Position numbers and translations under genes: made by a program
Shown here: positions 1 to 8,621 of the stretch, piece after piece
Position numbering within the stretch: position 1 is the stretch's first letter
Layout of the letters: each line of letters starts with the position of its first letter
The notes under the pieces: generated by a model
Told to the model about the DNA's origin: nothing
Databases searched by the model: none
Seen by the model: only the letters and a program-made list of their open reading frames with translations
Assembly (NCBI RefSeq): GCF_001184025.1
Contig: NZ_BBYG01000011.1
Span: forward strand, 393,574-457,573
Source: Streptomyces maremycinicus
GTDB taxonomy: Bacteria > Actinomycetota > Actinomycetes > Streptomycetales > Streptomycetaceae
Length of the DNA: 64,000 nucleotides
Reading direction: 5' to 3'

Positions 1-878
1 GCCACTGGGCCACCTTGAACGAACCCCTGTGCTCGGCCTGGATCGGCCACCTCGAAGGCAAGATGGCCCCCGGCTTCACGGACCTGACGGCGGCCGTCCG
101 CGCCTCCTACCACCTGCTCCTCGGCCACGGACTCGGCGTCCAGGCCATCCGGGCGGCCGCCCCGCGCGCCGAGATCGGCATCGTCAACAACCTCTCCACC
201 GTGTACCCCGCCACCGACCGCCCCGAGGACGTCGCCGCCGCCCTCCGCATGGACGGGCACACCAACCGCTGGTGGCTCGACCCGGTGCACGGCCGGGGTT
301 TCCCTTCCGACATGCGCGAGGTCTACGGCGTCGAACTCCCCGAGCAGCCTGGCGACTTGACGACGATCGCCGCACCGCTGGACTGGCTGGGCCTGAACTA
401 CTACTTCCCCGCCACGGTGAGCGACGACCCCGACGGGCCTGCCCCGCACGCCCGTTCCGTCCGCCGGGAGGGTGTCCCGCGCACCGGGATGGACTGGGAG
501 GTCGACCCGAGCGGCATCGAGACCCTGCTGCTGCGTCTGACCGAGGAGTACGGCGCGCGGCGGCTGTACGTCACGGAGAACGGTTCCGCCTACCCGGACA
601 CGGTCCGCCCCGACGGCACCGTCGACGACCCCGAGCGCCAGGCCTACCTGACCGGCCACCTCGCCGCCTGCGCCTCCGCCGCCCGTAAGGGCGCCCCGCT
701 GGCGGGCTACTTCGCCTGGTCCCTGCTGGACAACTTCGAGTGGGCGTACGGCTACGACAAGCGCTTCGGCCTCGTCCACGTCGACTACCGCACCCAGGCC
801 CGCACGATCAAGGGCACCGGACACCACTACGCGGAGATCATCCGCCGGCACCGGGAAGGGGTGGTGAAGGCCGCCTGA
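1..878 (+). CDS. GH1 family beta-glucosidase, C-terminal part (cut by window edge)
   Basis: Glycoside hydrolase family 1 enzymes release non-reducing beta-D-glucosyl or galactosyl residues by a retaining mechanism, usually in the cytoplasm. The frame is already open at the window edge and reads HWATLNEP from base 3, so the TxNEP motif with the acid/base Glu (bases 21-23) is present. The true start lies upstream, with roughly 160 residues missing. The nucleophile Glu is in YVTENG (bases 576-578). The late motif [13 protein letters not shown], which lines the sugar-binding pocket, is intact, and the protein ends normally at TGA. The next gene has its own ribosome binding site after about 120 nt, so it may be a separate transcript. 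Substrate specificity cannot be judged. Confidence 0.93.
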   Translation, partial: HWATLNEPLCSAWIGHLEGKMAPGFTDLTAAVRASYHLLLGHGLGVQAIRAAAPRAEIGIVNNLSTVYPATDRPEDVAAALRMDGHTNRWWLDPVHGRGFPSDMREVYGVELPEQPGDLTTIAAPLDWLGLNYYFPATVSDDPDGPAPHARSVRREGVPRTGMDWEVDPSGIETLLLRLTEEYGARRLYVTENGSAYPDTVRPDGTVDDPERQAYLTGHLAACASAARKGAPLAGYFAWSLLDNFEWAYGYDKRFGLVHVDYRTQARTIKGTGHHYAEIIRRHREGVVKAA

Positions 879-1001
879 GGGCGCGGGGCAAGGCGGGCGC
901 GGGTGCGGGAGCGCGTGCCCGCCACGCCCCACCGCTCTGAATGTCATGAGCACGACACACTCGGCATTCTCGTTCATCCTTCCTCCACCGAGGAGAGCCG
1001 C

Positions 1002-2894
1002 ATGTCACCACGCACCGCACGCACTCCCCGTACCCTCCTGACCGCCCTCGCCGCGCTGACCCTTCTGGGCGCCGGGCCGGCCCTCGTCGCACCGGACGCG
1101 GCCGCGGCGCCCACCGCCGCGGCAGCCGCCTGGGACACCGACCGTGCCGCGGCCGCCTACGCGGCCGCCCCGGCCGCCGTCACGGCCTCCGGCAGCGAGA
1201 ACGGCGGAACCGCCCCCGGCCTCGCCTTCGACGGCAACGCCGCCACCCGCTGGTCCAGCAACTTCGCCGACGACGCCTGGATCCGGCTCGACCTCGGCAC
1301 CACCCTCCGCGTCGACCGGGTCGTCCTCGACTGGGAAGCCGCCTACGGCAAGCGCTATGTCCTGGAGGTGTCGAAGAACGGCACCGACTGGACGCCCTTC
1401 TACACGGAGACCGCCGGCACCGGGGGCACGGTCACCGCGCACACGTATCCCCAGGAGGTGACGGGCCGCTACCTGCGCCTGCGCGGCCTGGAGCGGGCCA
1501 CGCCGTACGGCTACTCGCTCTACTCCTTCAAGGTCTACGGCGGCGAGCCCGCCCCCGCGGCCACCGTGCGCTCCAACCTCGCCCTGAACCACCCGGCGTA
1601 CACGAACTACTACCAGCACGCGGGCAACTCACCGGCGTTCATCACCGACGGCGGCCACCCCGCCAACCTCAAGGACGACGCCACCCGTTGGTCGAGCGAC
1701 TGGAACGCGGACCGCTGGGTCGCCGTCGACCTCGGCGCGACCTCGACGATCGACACGGTCGACCTGTACTGGGAAGCGGCCTACGCCGTCGACTACCAAC
1801 TCCAGGTCTCCGACGACAACCGCACCTGGCGCACCGTGTACCAGCCGTCGGCCGCCGAGGTCGCCGCGCGCAGGGCCGACGTGAAGTCCCCTGCCGATGC
1901 GGTCGGCGTGCACGACAGCGTGCGCCTTCCCCGACCGGCGTCCGGGCGTTACGTCCGCATGCTCGGCAAGGAACGCCGTTCCTTCTACAACCCGGCGCCC
2001 GCCACCGCCCAGTTCGGCTACTCCCTCTACGAGTTCGAGGTCTGGGGCACCGGCGGCAGCGCCTCCGCCGCCTACCCCGCGCTCCCCGGCGAGCAACAGG
2101 GCACCTACCGCACGACGTTCTTCGACGACTTCACCACCGCATCCCTCGACCGCTCCAAGTGGCGGGTGGTACGCACCGGAACCGAGATGGGCTCCGTCAA
2201 CGGCGAGGCGCAGGCGTACGTGGACTCGACCGACACGGTCCGCACCGAGAACGGCGCCCTGGTCCTGCGGGCCAGGTACTGCAAGGCCTGCACCCAGGCC
2301 GGCGGCGGCACCTACGACTTCACCTCGGGCCGGGTGGACACCAACACCAGGTTCGACTTCACCTACGGCCGGGTCAGCGCCCGCATGAAGCTGCCCGTCG
2401 GCGACGGATTCTGGCCCGCCTTCTGGCTGCTGGGCAGCAACGTCGACGACCCCACCGTGTCCTGGCCGGCCTCCGGCGAGACCGACATCATGGAGAACAT
2501 CGGCTACGCCGACTGGACCAGCTCCGCCCTGCACGGCCCCGGCTACTCCGCCGACGGCAACATCGGCGCCCGCCAGACCTACCCGAACGGCGGCCGCGCC
2601 GACGCCTGGCACACGTACGCGGTCGAGTGGACGCCGACCGGCATGCGCTTCTACGTCGACGACCGCCTCGTCCAGGAGACGACCCGCAACAAGCTGGAGT
2701 CCACCCGCGGCCAGTGGGTCTACGGCCACAACCAGTACGTGATCCTCAACCTCGCCCTCGGCGGCGCCTACCCGGCTGGCTGGAACCAGGTAACGACCCC
2801 GTACTGGGGCCTGCCACAGTCCAGCGTGGACCGGATCGCCGGCGGGGGAGTGCAGGCGGAGGTGGACTGGGTGCGGGTGGAACAGAAGGCGTGA
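1002..2894 (+). CDS. Secreted GH16 beta-glucanase with two F5/8C (discoidin-type) domains
   Basis: 630-residue exported endo-beta-glucanase, probably of the laminarinase type (beta-1,3 or 1,3-1,4 glucans). The ATG at 1002 follows AGGAGAG (991-997) and opens a signal peptide with Arg-rich start, hydrophobic core and Ala-rich cleavage region (about residues 1-37). Two F5/8 type C / CBM32-like beta-sandwich domains follow (about 55-165 and 190-345; note the repeated ATRWSS and YSLYxFxVxG signatures). The GH16 catalytic domain lies at about 365-630, with the ExDxxE motif in GETDIMENIG (Glu near 493 and 498). A strong hairpin terminator follows the stop. It is one of two GH16 genes in the window and has different accessory domains from the other. 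The exact glucan linkage is inference. Confidence 0.94.
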   Translation: MSPRTARTPRTLLTALAALTLLGAGPALVAPDAAAAPTAAAAAWDTDRAAAAYAAAPAAVTASGSENGGTAPGLAFDGNAATRWSSNFADDAWIRLDLGTTLRVDRVVLDWEAAYGKRYVLEVSKNGTDWTPFYTETAGTGGTVTAHTYPQEVTGRYLRLRGLERATPYGYSLYSFKVYGGEPAPAATVRSNLALNHPAYTNYYQHAGNSPAFITDGGHPANLKDDATRWSSDWNADRWVAVDLGATSTIDTVDLYWEAAYAVDYQLQVSDDNRTWRTVYQPSAAEVAARRADVKSPADAVGVHDSVRLPRPASGRYVRMLGKERRSFYNPAPATAQFGYSLYEFEVWGTGGSASAAYPALPGEQQGTYRTTFFDDFTTASLDRSKWRVVRTGTEMGSVNGEAQAYVDSTDTVRTENGALVLRARYCKACTQAGGGTYDFTSGRVDTNTRFDFTYGRVSARMKLPVGDGFWPAFWLLGSNVDDPTVSWPASGETDIMENIGYADWTSSALHGPGYSADGNIGARQTYPNGGRADAWHTYAVEWTPTGMRFYVDDRLVQETTRNKLESTRGQWVYGHNQYVILNLALGGAYPAGWNQVTTPYWGLPQSSVDRIAGGGVQAEVDWVRVEQKA

Positions 2895-2897
2895 GGC

Positions 2898-2956
2898 GCC
2901 GTGGTCCGCCCGGGGAGCGGACCACGGCCGGTCGTCCGTCCGCAACGCGGACGACC
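2898..2956 (+). terminator. Double hairpin after the GH16 gene
   Basis: Two consecutive stem-loops begin 4 nt after the GH16 stop codon. The first has a perfect 12-bp stem (2898-2909 with 2917-2928, 7-nt loop). The second has a perfect 9-bp stem (2930-2938 with 2948-2956). There is no U-tract, which is usual for Streptomyces terminators. Confidence 0.75.
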
Positions 2957-3038
2957 TGGTCCCACAACCCCTTTGTCCCCTCTCGGTGATCCGGTATTAA
3001 AGTGGCTCCGCCGATGAGGGGGGCTTCGTCGAACCGCC

Positions 3039-3066
3039 GTCACCCCGCCCGCACGGGCGGGGTGAC
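3039..3066. promoter_or_regulatory. 28-bp palindrome upstream of the kinase gene
   Basis: Arms GTCACCCCGCCCG (3039-3051) and its exact complement (3054-3066) are separated by only CA. This gives 13-bp perfect arms with a loop too short for an efficient RNA hairpin, so an operator is at least as likely as a third terminator. It lies in the 338-nt gene-free stretch 2895-3232, about 170 nt before the kinase start. The rest of that stretch holds the two terminator hairpins and a short AT-richer segment (around 2990-3003), which is the best place for the kinase promoter. No regulator is known for it. Confidence 0.4.
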
Positions 3067-3232
3067 GACCGGTCACCGGCGCACCCAGGACCCCCGCGGT
3101 CGGACACGCCGCGCAGGCCCGATCAGTGGCCACAGGGCGTGGGACATCAGGGGGGTACATGAGTCAGCACCGCGGTCTCCGTCGGCCGAGGCGGCCTGCC
3201 GGGCAGTCGTTCCACGCACCGGAGGGCCGACC

Positions 3233-5509
3233 GTGCCGGTGAACATCCCCGAACGCGTGGGCCCCTACCGGCCGGTCCGGCACCTCGGCACCGGAGGCAT
3301 GGGCGCGGTCTACTACGCGACCGACCCCGACGGCGGAGCACCCCTCGCCGTCAAGGTCCTGCACCAGGACTTCGCCGCCGATCCGGCGCACCGGGCGCGC
3401 TTCCGCCGCGAGACCGCCATGCTCCGCAAGGTCACCGGCCCCTATCTCGTCCCGCTCGTCGCCGCCGACCCCGACGCTCCGCTGCCCTGGCTGGCGACCG
3501 CCTACGTCCACGGCAACACCCTCCACCAGCATGTCCGGGACACCGGTCCGCTGCGCTCGGACAATCTCCTGACCTTCGCGGCGGCGGTCGCCCACGCGCT
3601 CGCCTGCATCCATGACGCCGGGGTCGCCCACCGCGACCTGAAGCCGACGAACGTGCTCCTCGCCGCCGACGGCCCACGCGTCGTCGATTTCGGCATCGCC
3701 CACCACCTCGACGCCACCGCGATCACCGCGACCTCGGTGACGACCGGCACCCCCGGCTGGATGGCTCCGGAGCAGCTCACCGACGGCACGACCCTGCCGG
3801 CCTGCGACATCTTCGCCTGGGGGCTGCTCGTCGCGTACGCCGCGGCCGCGGTCCACCCCTTCGGCGCCCCCACGGGGATCACGCACCGCATCGTCAGTGC
3901 CGAGCCTTCGCTCCAGGGGGTGCCCGACGTCCTGCTGCCGCTGGTCCGCGACGCCCTGCGCAAGGCGCCCGGGAAGCGCCCGAGCGCGGCGGAGATCGCC
4001 GAACGGGCCGCGGCCGCGTACGGGCCGACGGGCACCGCGGTCTTCCCGACCATGTCCTACACCCGGCCACTGGAACACGGTGCTGGTGCTGGTGCCGGTG
4101 CGGTTCCCGGTCCCGGGCGGAGTGAAGCAGAAGCCCAAGCCGAAGCCCACGGCACCGTGTCGCTGGAGCGTGCGTCGTGGGACGTTCCTCTTCCCGTCGA
4201 AGACCATTCCGATGAGGGGGCAGTCGGAGCGGCACCCGCCGATCCGCCCGCGGCCTCGGAGGAGCCCCCGCCTTCACGGACGTCGGGAGAGCCGACGTCC
4301 CAGGCCACGGCGCAGAAGGAACGGGCAGTTCCCCCCGCGCCGCCCGCACCTCCAGCGCCACCGGTACCTCCCGTACCGCCGGTTCCCGCAGCGCCCGTTC
4401 CCGTATCGCCGCCGTCCTCGGAGGCCTCACCCGGCAAGCGTCGAACGCGACGCCGGGTTGTCGTCGGCGCCGTGGCGGCCACCGTGGTCCTGGGCGCAGG
4501 CGGTATGGCGGTCGGCTTGATGGCGGGCGACGACGAGACCAGGACGCCCGCACGGGACATCGCCGCCAGTACGACGGCCGGGTCGGAGGCGGCGACGCCG
4601 AGCCAGGACGCGACGACAGCCGCTCCCTCCGTGGACGGGTCGCCCAACGCGGACGAGGTCGTCGCCGAGCAGGAGGAGGAACAGGAGCCGGAACCGGTGG
4701 CCGTGTTCGGGGGCCTGCGCGTCACCGTCCCCGCGGGCTCGGAACTGGAGTACCGGTCGGGCGACGCGGACGCGGATTCCGAAGCCGTCTGGGACACCCC
4801 GCAGGAACCGACCGTCGCGACCGGCGCCGACTTCTCGCTTCAGGGTGACCCCGACACCGGTGTGCGGGTCCTGTACTCCCCGGAGCTGACCCTCGACGAG
4901 ATCCGGGAGGGCCAGTCGGGCACCGGTGCCATGTGGTCCACCGCGAGCGAGGACGGCATGACCACCACGGACGAGTCGGTGATCTCCGTGAAGGACGGGC
5001 CGCTGACCGACATCGGCGGCAAGAAGGCCAGGAGCTGGACCTTCGGCACCGACGTGCTGCCCGACTACGACGGCTCGCGCAAGGACAGCCACCGCGTGTG
5101 GTGGCTGTCCTCCAGCAGGTACCTCCTCTACACCTACGGGAACCACGACAAGACCACCGACGCGATGGTGGACGCGTTGATCAAGGGGATCGGCTTCGAG
5201 GCCACGAAGATGCCGCGCGACTGCGCCGACGCCGTCGTGGCCCTGGACAAGGCAGCGGCCGACGGTGAGCCGGCGGACGACCACGGCGCTCTCGCCAACT
5301 GCCAGGGTGCCGCGGTGTACGGCGCCGAGCAGTTGGACCCGGGCACGGTGGACACCGAGGGCGAGGCCGCCTGCGTCGCCCTGGCCGTGGCCTACGGCGG
5401 CTACGGAGGCGCCGACTTCACCTACGACGAGGCCAAGGCGTACAAGGAACTGCGCCCGTGGTGCGACGTCCCCGGCGCCGTCAGGAACCCGCGCCTGCCG
5501 CACTACTGA
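3233..5509 (+). CDS. Membrane-anchored serine/threonine protein kinase with extracellular sensor-like domain
   Basis: PknB-type Ser/Thr kinase of 758 residues. The GTG at 3233 is chosen because GGAGG (3221-3225) precedes it and the kinase domain begins 10 residues later. Visible kinase elements are the Gly-rich loop GTGGMG (19-24), Lys41 in LAVKVL, HRDLKPTN with catalytic Asp135, DFG (152-154) and APE (178-180). After about residue 280 comes a long Pro/Ala/Glu-rich linker (PPAPPAPP stretches). A basic stop, a single transmembrane helix near 405-428 and an extracellular domain of about 330 residues with several Cys follow. The extracellular part shows no PASTA repeats, so its ligand is unknown. 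The gene stands alone. A longer frame upstream exists but has no good start signal. Confidence 0.93.
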   Translation: MPVNIPERVGPYRPVRHLGTGGMGAVYYATDPDGGAPLAVKVLHQDFAADPAHRARFRRETAMLRKVTGPYLVPLVAADPDAPLPWLATAYVHGNTLHQHVRDTGPLRSDNLLTFAAAVAHALACIHDAGVAHRDLKPTNVLLAADGPRVVDFGIAHHLDATAITATSVTTGTPGWMAPEQLTDGTTLPACDIFAWGLLVAYAAAAVHPFGAPTGITHRIVSAEPSLQGVPDVLLPLVRDALRKAPGKRPSAAEIAERAAAAYGPTGTAVFPTMSYTRPLEHGAGAGAGAVPGPGRSEAEAQAEAHGTVSLERASWDVPLPVEDHSDEGAVGAAPADPPAASEEPPPSRTSGEPTSQATAQKERAVPPAPPAPPAPPVPPVPPVPAAPVPVSPPSSEASPGKRRTRRRVVVGAVAATVVLGAGGMAVGLMAGDDETRTPARDIAASTTAGSEAATPSQDATTAAPSVDGSPNADEVVAEQEEEQEPEPVAVFGGLRVTVPAGSELEYRSGDADADSEAVWDTPQEPTVATGADFSLQGDPDTGVRVLYSPELTLDEIREGQSGTGAMWSTASEDGMTTTDESVISVKDGPLTDIGGKKARSWTFGTDVLPDYDGSRKDSHRVWWLSSSRYLLYTYGNHDKTTDAMVDALIKGIGFEATKMPRDCADAVVALDKAAADGEPADDHGALANCQGAAVYGAEQLDPGTVDTEGEAACVALAVAYGGYGGADFTYDEAKAYKELRPWCDVPGAVRNPRLPHY

Positions 5510-5644
5510 CGGTCGCACGCACGAGTTCGTCAGCAGGGAAAGCCTCGTTCACGCGTTCGGGTGGTGCTGCGGAGAGCGGGCACGCGGCCGGACCTCGGGC
5601 CGTTGTGCGGGTGACGGGATCTTCCCGGCAAGACGACCACGGGG

Positions 5645-6190
5645 GTGGACGTGAGCTTGAGTTTCCAGCGCAACGCCGACGGCACGACGACCGGGCGCAA
5701 CACGGACAGCGGCTTCACCATCACCTCGGCGGACGAGGAGGAGGTGCGGCGTCTGGTGCACGAGGACGCGGGGTGCGAGTACACGCCGCCGCCTCAGGCG
5801 CCTCCACCGGGCTTCCAGCGGTTCGTCCTGGTGCACGACGTGTTCGACGAGGGCGGCTTCGGGGACGAGCGGTACGAGGGTCTGCGCACCCGCCCGCCCC
5901 GTGGCTGTGAACCGGTCGACCGGGACTGCTTCGCCCTGGAGTGTGTGCGGCCCGGGTCGACACTCCTGGGTGCCGTGTCCGACACCATCGCGGAGATCCG
6001 CCGCGAGCACGGGGTGGTGATGAACAGCCTCGGCGTCGAGAAGCCCGACGAGTGCTCCGGGAGCGACCCGGACGGATACGACGCGCGGACAGTGGCCCAT
6101 CTGCTGCTGACGGCCGCCCATCGCGCCGCGCTCCTCGGGTACGGGCGCAAGGACCTGGTGCGTCTGCTCGACGCGACGGGCGTCCGGTAG
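5645..6190 (+). CDS. Hypothetical protein, 181 aa
   Basis: I do not recognise this protein. It has no signal peptide or membrane segment. A short Pro-rich stretch (PPPQAPPPGF, about residues 47-56) follows an acidic N-terminal part, and Cys residues are scattered along it, including CEPVDRDCFALEC. The C-terminal half (DARTVAHLLLTAAHRAALLGYGRKDLVRLL) looks helical. The start is uncertain: GTG 5645 or GTG 5651, the latter with GGGGGTGGA just before it. Codon usage is typical of the neighbourhood, so the gene is probably real. It lies 135 nt after the kinase gene on the same strand, which allows but does not prove co-transcription. Function unknown. Confidence 0.75.
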   Translation: MDVSLSFQRNADGTTTGRNTDSGFTITSADEEEVRRLVHEDAGCEYTPPPQAPPPGFQRFVLVHDVFDEGGFGDERYEGLRTRPPRGCEPVDRDCFALECVRPGSTLLGAVSDTIAEIRREHGVVMNSLGVEKPDECSGSDPDGYDARTVAHLLLTAAHRAALLGYGRKDLVRLLDATGVR

Positions 6191-6338
6191 GCCGGGGGCC
6201 CCGGGAGGGGAGAGAGTGGGGGTGAGGGCTGGAGGAGGGCCGAGGGCAGCCGGCCGCCCCGCGTGACCGGGTGATGCGACCGGCTGTCCGTATCCCTTCG
6301 GCTGCCCGGTCCTGGGGCGGACCGAGTTCCGACAGGAC

Positions 6339-6731
6339 CTAGCAGTCCCGCAGTTCCGCCGACTGGTTCAGTACCTGAGCCCGCGTCGAGGTGAAGCGCG
6401 TGTAGGTCTCGCCGCCCCGGTCTCCCGGGCGGAAGGCCGCCACCCGGTGGCAGTTCTGGAAGGCCAGGGTCACCTCGAAGTGGCGTTCCAGGCTGCCGCG
6501 GATGGCGTCGCTGGCCAGGGCCCGCAGGAGCTGGCCGCGCTCCTGCTCGGAGGCGGGAGGCGTCTGGTTGTCGGTGAACAGGTCGGCACCGGAGTGCAGT
6601 TCGGAGGCGAGGGACGCGATGAGGTCGTAGGCGTAGGGGAGGGAGGTCCGGATCGTGTCCACGAAGTCCTGCTCGCGGATGTCACCGGCTTCGGCCTCGG
6701 CGAGGAGCTTCGGGGAGACGTCGAGAGACAT
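6339..6731 (-). CDS. SCO5389-family protein, 130 aa
   Basis: Small cytoplasmic protein resembling, from memory, the family named after S. coelicolor SCO5389. Shared features are an MSLDVSP start, NQTPP, RGQLLRALASDAIRGSL-like helix, LAFQNCHRVA and a C-terminal LNQSxELRDC. Its function is not established. The ATG at 6731 is preceded on the transcribed strand by AGGA. It lies 125 nt downstream of the CooC-like ATPase gene in the same direction. The spacer between them is a strikingly G-rich (plus-strand) tract. It converges with the upstream hypothetical gene; 6191-6338 holds no gene and only weak inverted repeats. Confidence 0.85.
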   Translation of the reverse strand: MSLDVSPKLLAEAEAGDIREQDFVDTIRTSLPYAYDLIASLASELHSGADLFTDNQTPPASEQERGQLLRALASDAIRGSLERHFEVTLAFQNCHRVAAFRPGDRGGETYTRFTSTRAQVLNQSAELRDC

Positions 6732-6776
6732 GGGTGTCCTGTTCTGGTGGAGGGTGGAGGGCGGAGGGCGGAGGCT

Positions 6777-6798
6777 GGGGGGAGGGTGGGGGCTGGGG
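6777..6798 (+). other. G-tract cluster, possible G-quadruplex
   Basis: Runs of six, three, five and four G separated by loops of 1, 1 and 2 nt lie on the plus strand, within a longer G-rich tract (about 6748-6808). They sit 45-65 nt upstream of the SCO5389-family start, on the template strand of that gene. The sequence fits the canonical quadruplex pattern; biological action is inference. Confidence 0.5.
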
Positions 6799-6856
6799 AA
6801 GTGGGGGAGTGAGAGGTGGGCCGTGCCCGGGGCGGCGTGCGCGGGGGCCGTGCAGG

Positions 6857-7810
6857 TCAGTGAAGTGACGCCGGGCCGGGGACGAACTCCGGGTCCACCT
6901 GGGCGGCCAGGTCCTGGCCCGTCGCCGCGTCCGCCCAGGCGCGGGCGTTGCGGAGGTGGAACTCCACGGCGTGGCGGTGCAGGAGCGGCCAGTTCTTCTC
7001 GCGGGCGTCGACCGTCTCGCGCAGAAGGTCGAGTGCGTGGCGGTTGACGTCCTCCAACTCGCCGCGCGGTGCGCCCCGTTCGGCCGAGCGGACCCATGGG
7101 GAGACGACGAGGTGGGTGAGGAGGTCGTCCCCGACCTCCTCCTTGAGGAAGAGCAGATCGTCCTCGCCGGTCACCTTGTTGCCGACCACGGCGAGCGGGA
7201 TGCCGAACTCGCGGGCGTGGTCGCGGTACTGGCGGTAGACGGAGACGCCCTTGCGGGTGGGTTCGGCCACCAGGAACGTCATGTCGAAGCGGGTGAACAG
7301 GCCGGAGGCGAAGGCGTCCGCGCCGGCCGTCATGTCCATCACCAGGTACTCGCCGGGGCCGTCCACCAGGTGGCTCAGATAGAGCTCCACCGCGCCCAGC
7401 TTGGAGTGGTAGCAGGCGACCCCCAGGTCGCTCTCGTCGAACTCGCCCGTCACCATCAACGGCACTCCACCGACCCGCTGGACGTGACGCGTGTGCAGTG
7501 CGTCGTTGCCCAGCAGGCGCAGCAGCCGGGAGCCGCGGCCCGGTGGGGTCGTCTTGACCATCGCCTCGCGGGAGGTGACGCGCGGGTTGCTGCCGCGCAG
7601 CAGGTCCTTGATGTCGCCCAGATGCGCGGCCAGGGGCGGGGCCGTGAAGGGCGCCGGGCCCGCCGCGGGGTCCAGGGCCTCGGCCAGATGCTGGTTGATG
7701 TCGCCGTCCACCGCCAGCACCGGTGCGCCCGATCGTGCCAACTGCCGGGCGAACAGGGCGGACAGGGTCGTCTTTCCGCTGCCGCCCTTCCCCACGAACG
7801 CGACGCGCAT
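6857..7810 (-). CDS. CooC/MinD-like P-loop ATPase
   Basis: 317-residue deviant-Walker P-loop ATPase of the SIMIBI class. The family includes CooC (nickel insertion into CO dehydrogenase) and MinD/ParA. The N-terminus MRVAFVGKGGSGKTT holds the P-loop (Gly7 to Thr15) with the signature Lys8. VDGDINQHL follows strand 2, and the switch II region is VMDMTAGADAF with Asp and Gly as in CooC. The paired CxC zinc site of CooC is not evident, so metal insertion is not demonstrated. ATG 7810 sits 7 nt after GGGGG; GTG 7813 is an alternative. A Zur-like inverted repeat (7827-7841) lies directly upstream, inside its probable promoter. The client protein is unknown. Confidence 0.85.
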   Translation of the reverse strand: MRVAFVGKGGSGKTTLSALFARQLARSGAPVLAVDGDINQHLAEALDPAAGPAPFTAPPLAAHLGDIKDLLRGSNPRVTSREAMVKTTPPGRGSRLLRLLGNDALHTRHVQRVGGVPLMVTGEFDESDLGVACYHSKLGAVELYLSHLVDGPGEYLVMDMTAGADAFASGLFTRFDMTFLVAEPTRKGVSVYRQYRDHAREFGIPLAVVGNKVTGEDDLLFLKEEVGDDLLTHLVVSPWVRSAERGAPRGELEDVNRHALDLLRETVDAREKNWPLLHRHAVEFHLRNARAWADAATGQDLAAQVDPEFVPGPASLH

Positions 7811-7826
7811 CACAGCACCCCCTTGT

Positions 7827-7841
7827 TGAAAATGAATGTCA
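7827..7841. promoter_or_regulatory. Possible Zur box
   Basis: TGAAAATGAATGTCA agrees at 13 of 15 positions with the TGAAAATGATTTTCA-type sequence I recall as the Streptomyces Zur (zinc uptake regulator) box. It lies 17 nt upstream of the ATPase start and about 95 nt upstream of the divergent GNAT/ABC operon, in an AT-rich island. Binding is inference. Confidence 0.45.
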
Positions 7842-7924
7842 TGTGGCTAGATTTAGAGGCGCGTCGCGATCTCTGTCAAATCCGGGAGTGGTGGTTAAGT
7901 GATCAACCTTGCTGGCTTAATGCA

Positions 7925-7936
7925 TATGATGTGCAA
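7925..7936 (+). promoter_or_regulatory. -10 element for a probable leaderless transcript
   Basis: TATGAT at 7925-7930 is close to the consensus -10 and ends 6 nt before the GTG at 7937. No Shine-Dalgarno sequence precedes that GTG. The spacing is what a leaderless mRNA starting at the initiation codon would show. No good -35 is seen 17-18 nt upstream, which fits an activated or repressed promoter. Confidence 0.4.
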
Positions 7937-8617
7937 GTGCATGAGTACCGCATCAGGGCCGCCGGCCCCGAGGACCTCGACGGCGCCCGAGCCGTCATGC
8001 TCGACACCGTGTACCGCGATTTCGGTACCGGCTACGTGCCCCGCTGGCACGGCGACATCATCGATCCGGCCGCCGCCTACCTCGCCCCGGCCCGCCACGC
8101 CCTGCTGGTCGCGCTCGCCGGCGAGGACGGCGAGGGCGGGGAGGTCGTCGCCACCGCGGCTCTGGACTCGCGGGGCCCCGCGCATCCGCCGAACCCGCGC
8201 CATGTCGCCGAGCGCTACCCCTCCGGCACGACCGCGCAACTGCGTCGTGTCTACGTCCGCCGGGAGCACCGGCGGCGTGGTCTCGCCCGGCGGCTGGTCA
8301 CCGAACTCCTCGCCTTCGCGGTGGCGGACGGCGGCTATCGGTCCGTCTACCTGCACACGGACCCTGCCGTGGAGGGGGCCGAGGGATTCTGGCGGTCGCT
8401 CGGCACCGTGGTGCACGACGAGCGGGACCGACTGACCGGCGGCCAGGGCATCGTGCACTTCGACGTGCCTCTCCGCGTGCCCGTCCCCGTGTCCCCTTCG
8501 TCCTGCGCACCCTCCGGTTCTTCCTCGTCCTCCGGTTCCTCCGGTTCCTCCGGGACCTCCGCGCGTTCGGCGCGCCCCGACCCTCCCTCCGCTCGCCCTC
8601 GTCCCACAGGCCGGTAA
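7937..8617 (+). CDS. GNAT family N-acetyltransferase with Ser-rich tail
   Basis: About 226-residue GCN5-related acetyltransferase that transfers acetyl from acetyl-CoA to an amine; the substrate is unknown. The fold is visible: N-terminal YRIRAAGPEDLDGARAVM, then beta-4 and motif A LRRVYVRREHRRRGLARRLV, whose RxxGxA-type loop holds the CoA pyrophosphate, then SVYLHTDPAVEGAEGFWRSLG. The last 55 residues are a low-complexity Ser/Gly/Arg/Pro tail built from TCCGGTTCC-type repeats (8511-8560). GTG 7937 is taken as the start because a -10 element precedes it with leaderless spacing; GTG 7931 is the alternative. It lies 4 nt before the binding-protein gene, so it probably leads the transporter operon. 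Confidence 0.85.
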   Translation: MHEYRIRAAGPEDLDGARAVMLDTVYRDFGTGYVPRWHGDIIDPAAAYLAPARHALLVALAGEDGEGGEVVATAALDSRGPAHPPNPRHVAERYPSGTTAQLRRVYVRREHRRRGLARRLVTELLAFAVADGGYRSVYLHTDPAVEGAEGFWRSLGTVVHDERDRLTGGQGIVHFDVPLRVPVPVSPSSCAPSGSSSSSGSSGSSGTSARSARPDPPSARPRPTGR

Positions 8618-8621
8618 CTCC

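Noticed and set aside
6191..6338. Terminator between the hypothetical and SCO5389-family genes
   Set aside because: Only a 7-bp inverted repeat with a long loop and a loopless GC palindrome were found, too weak to list.
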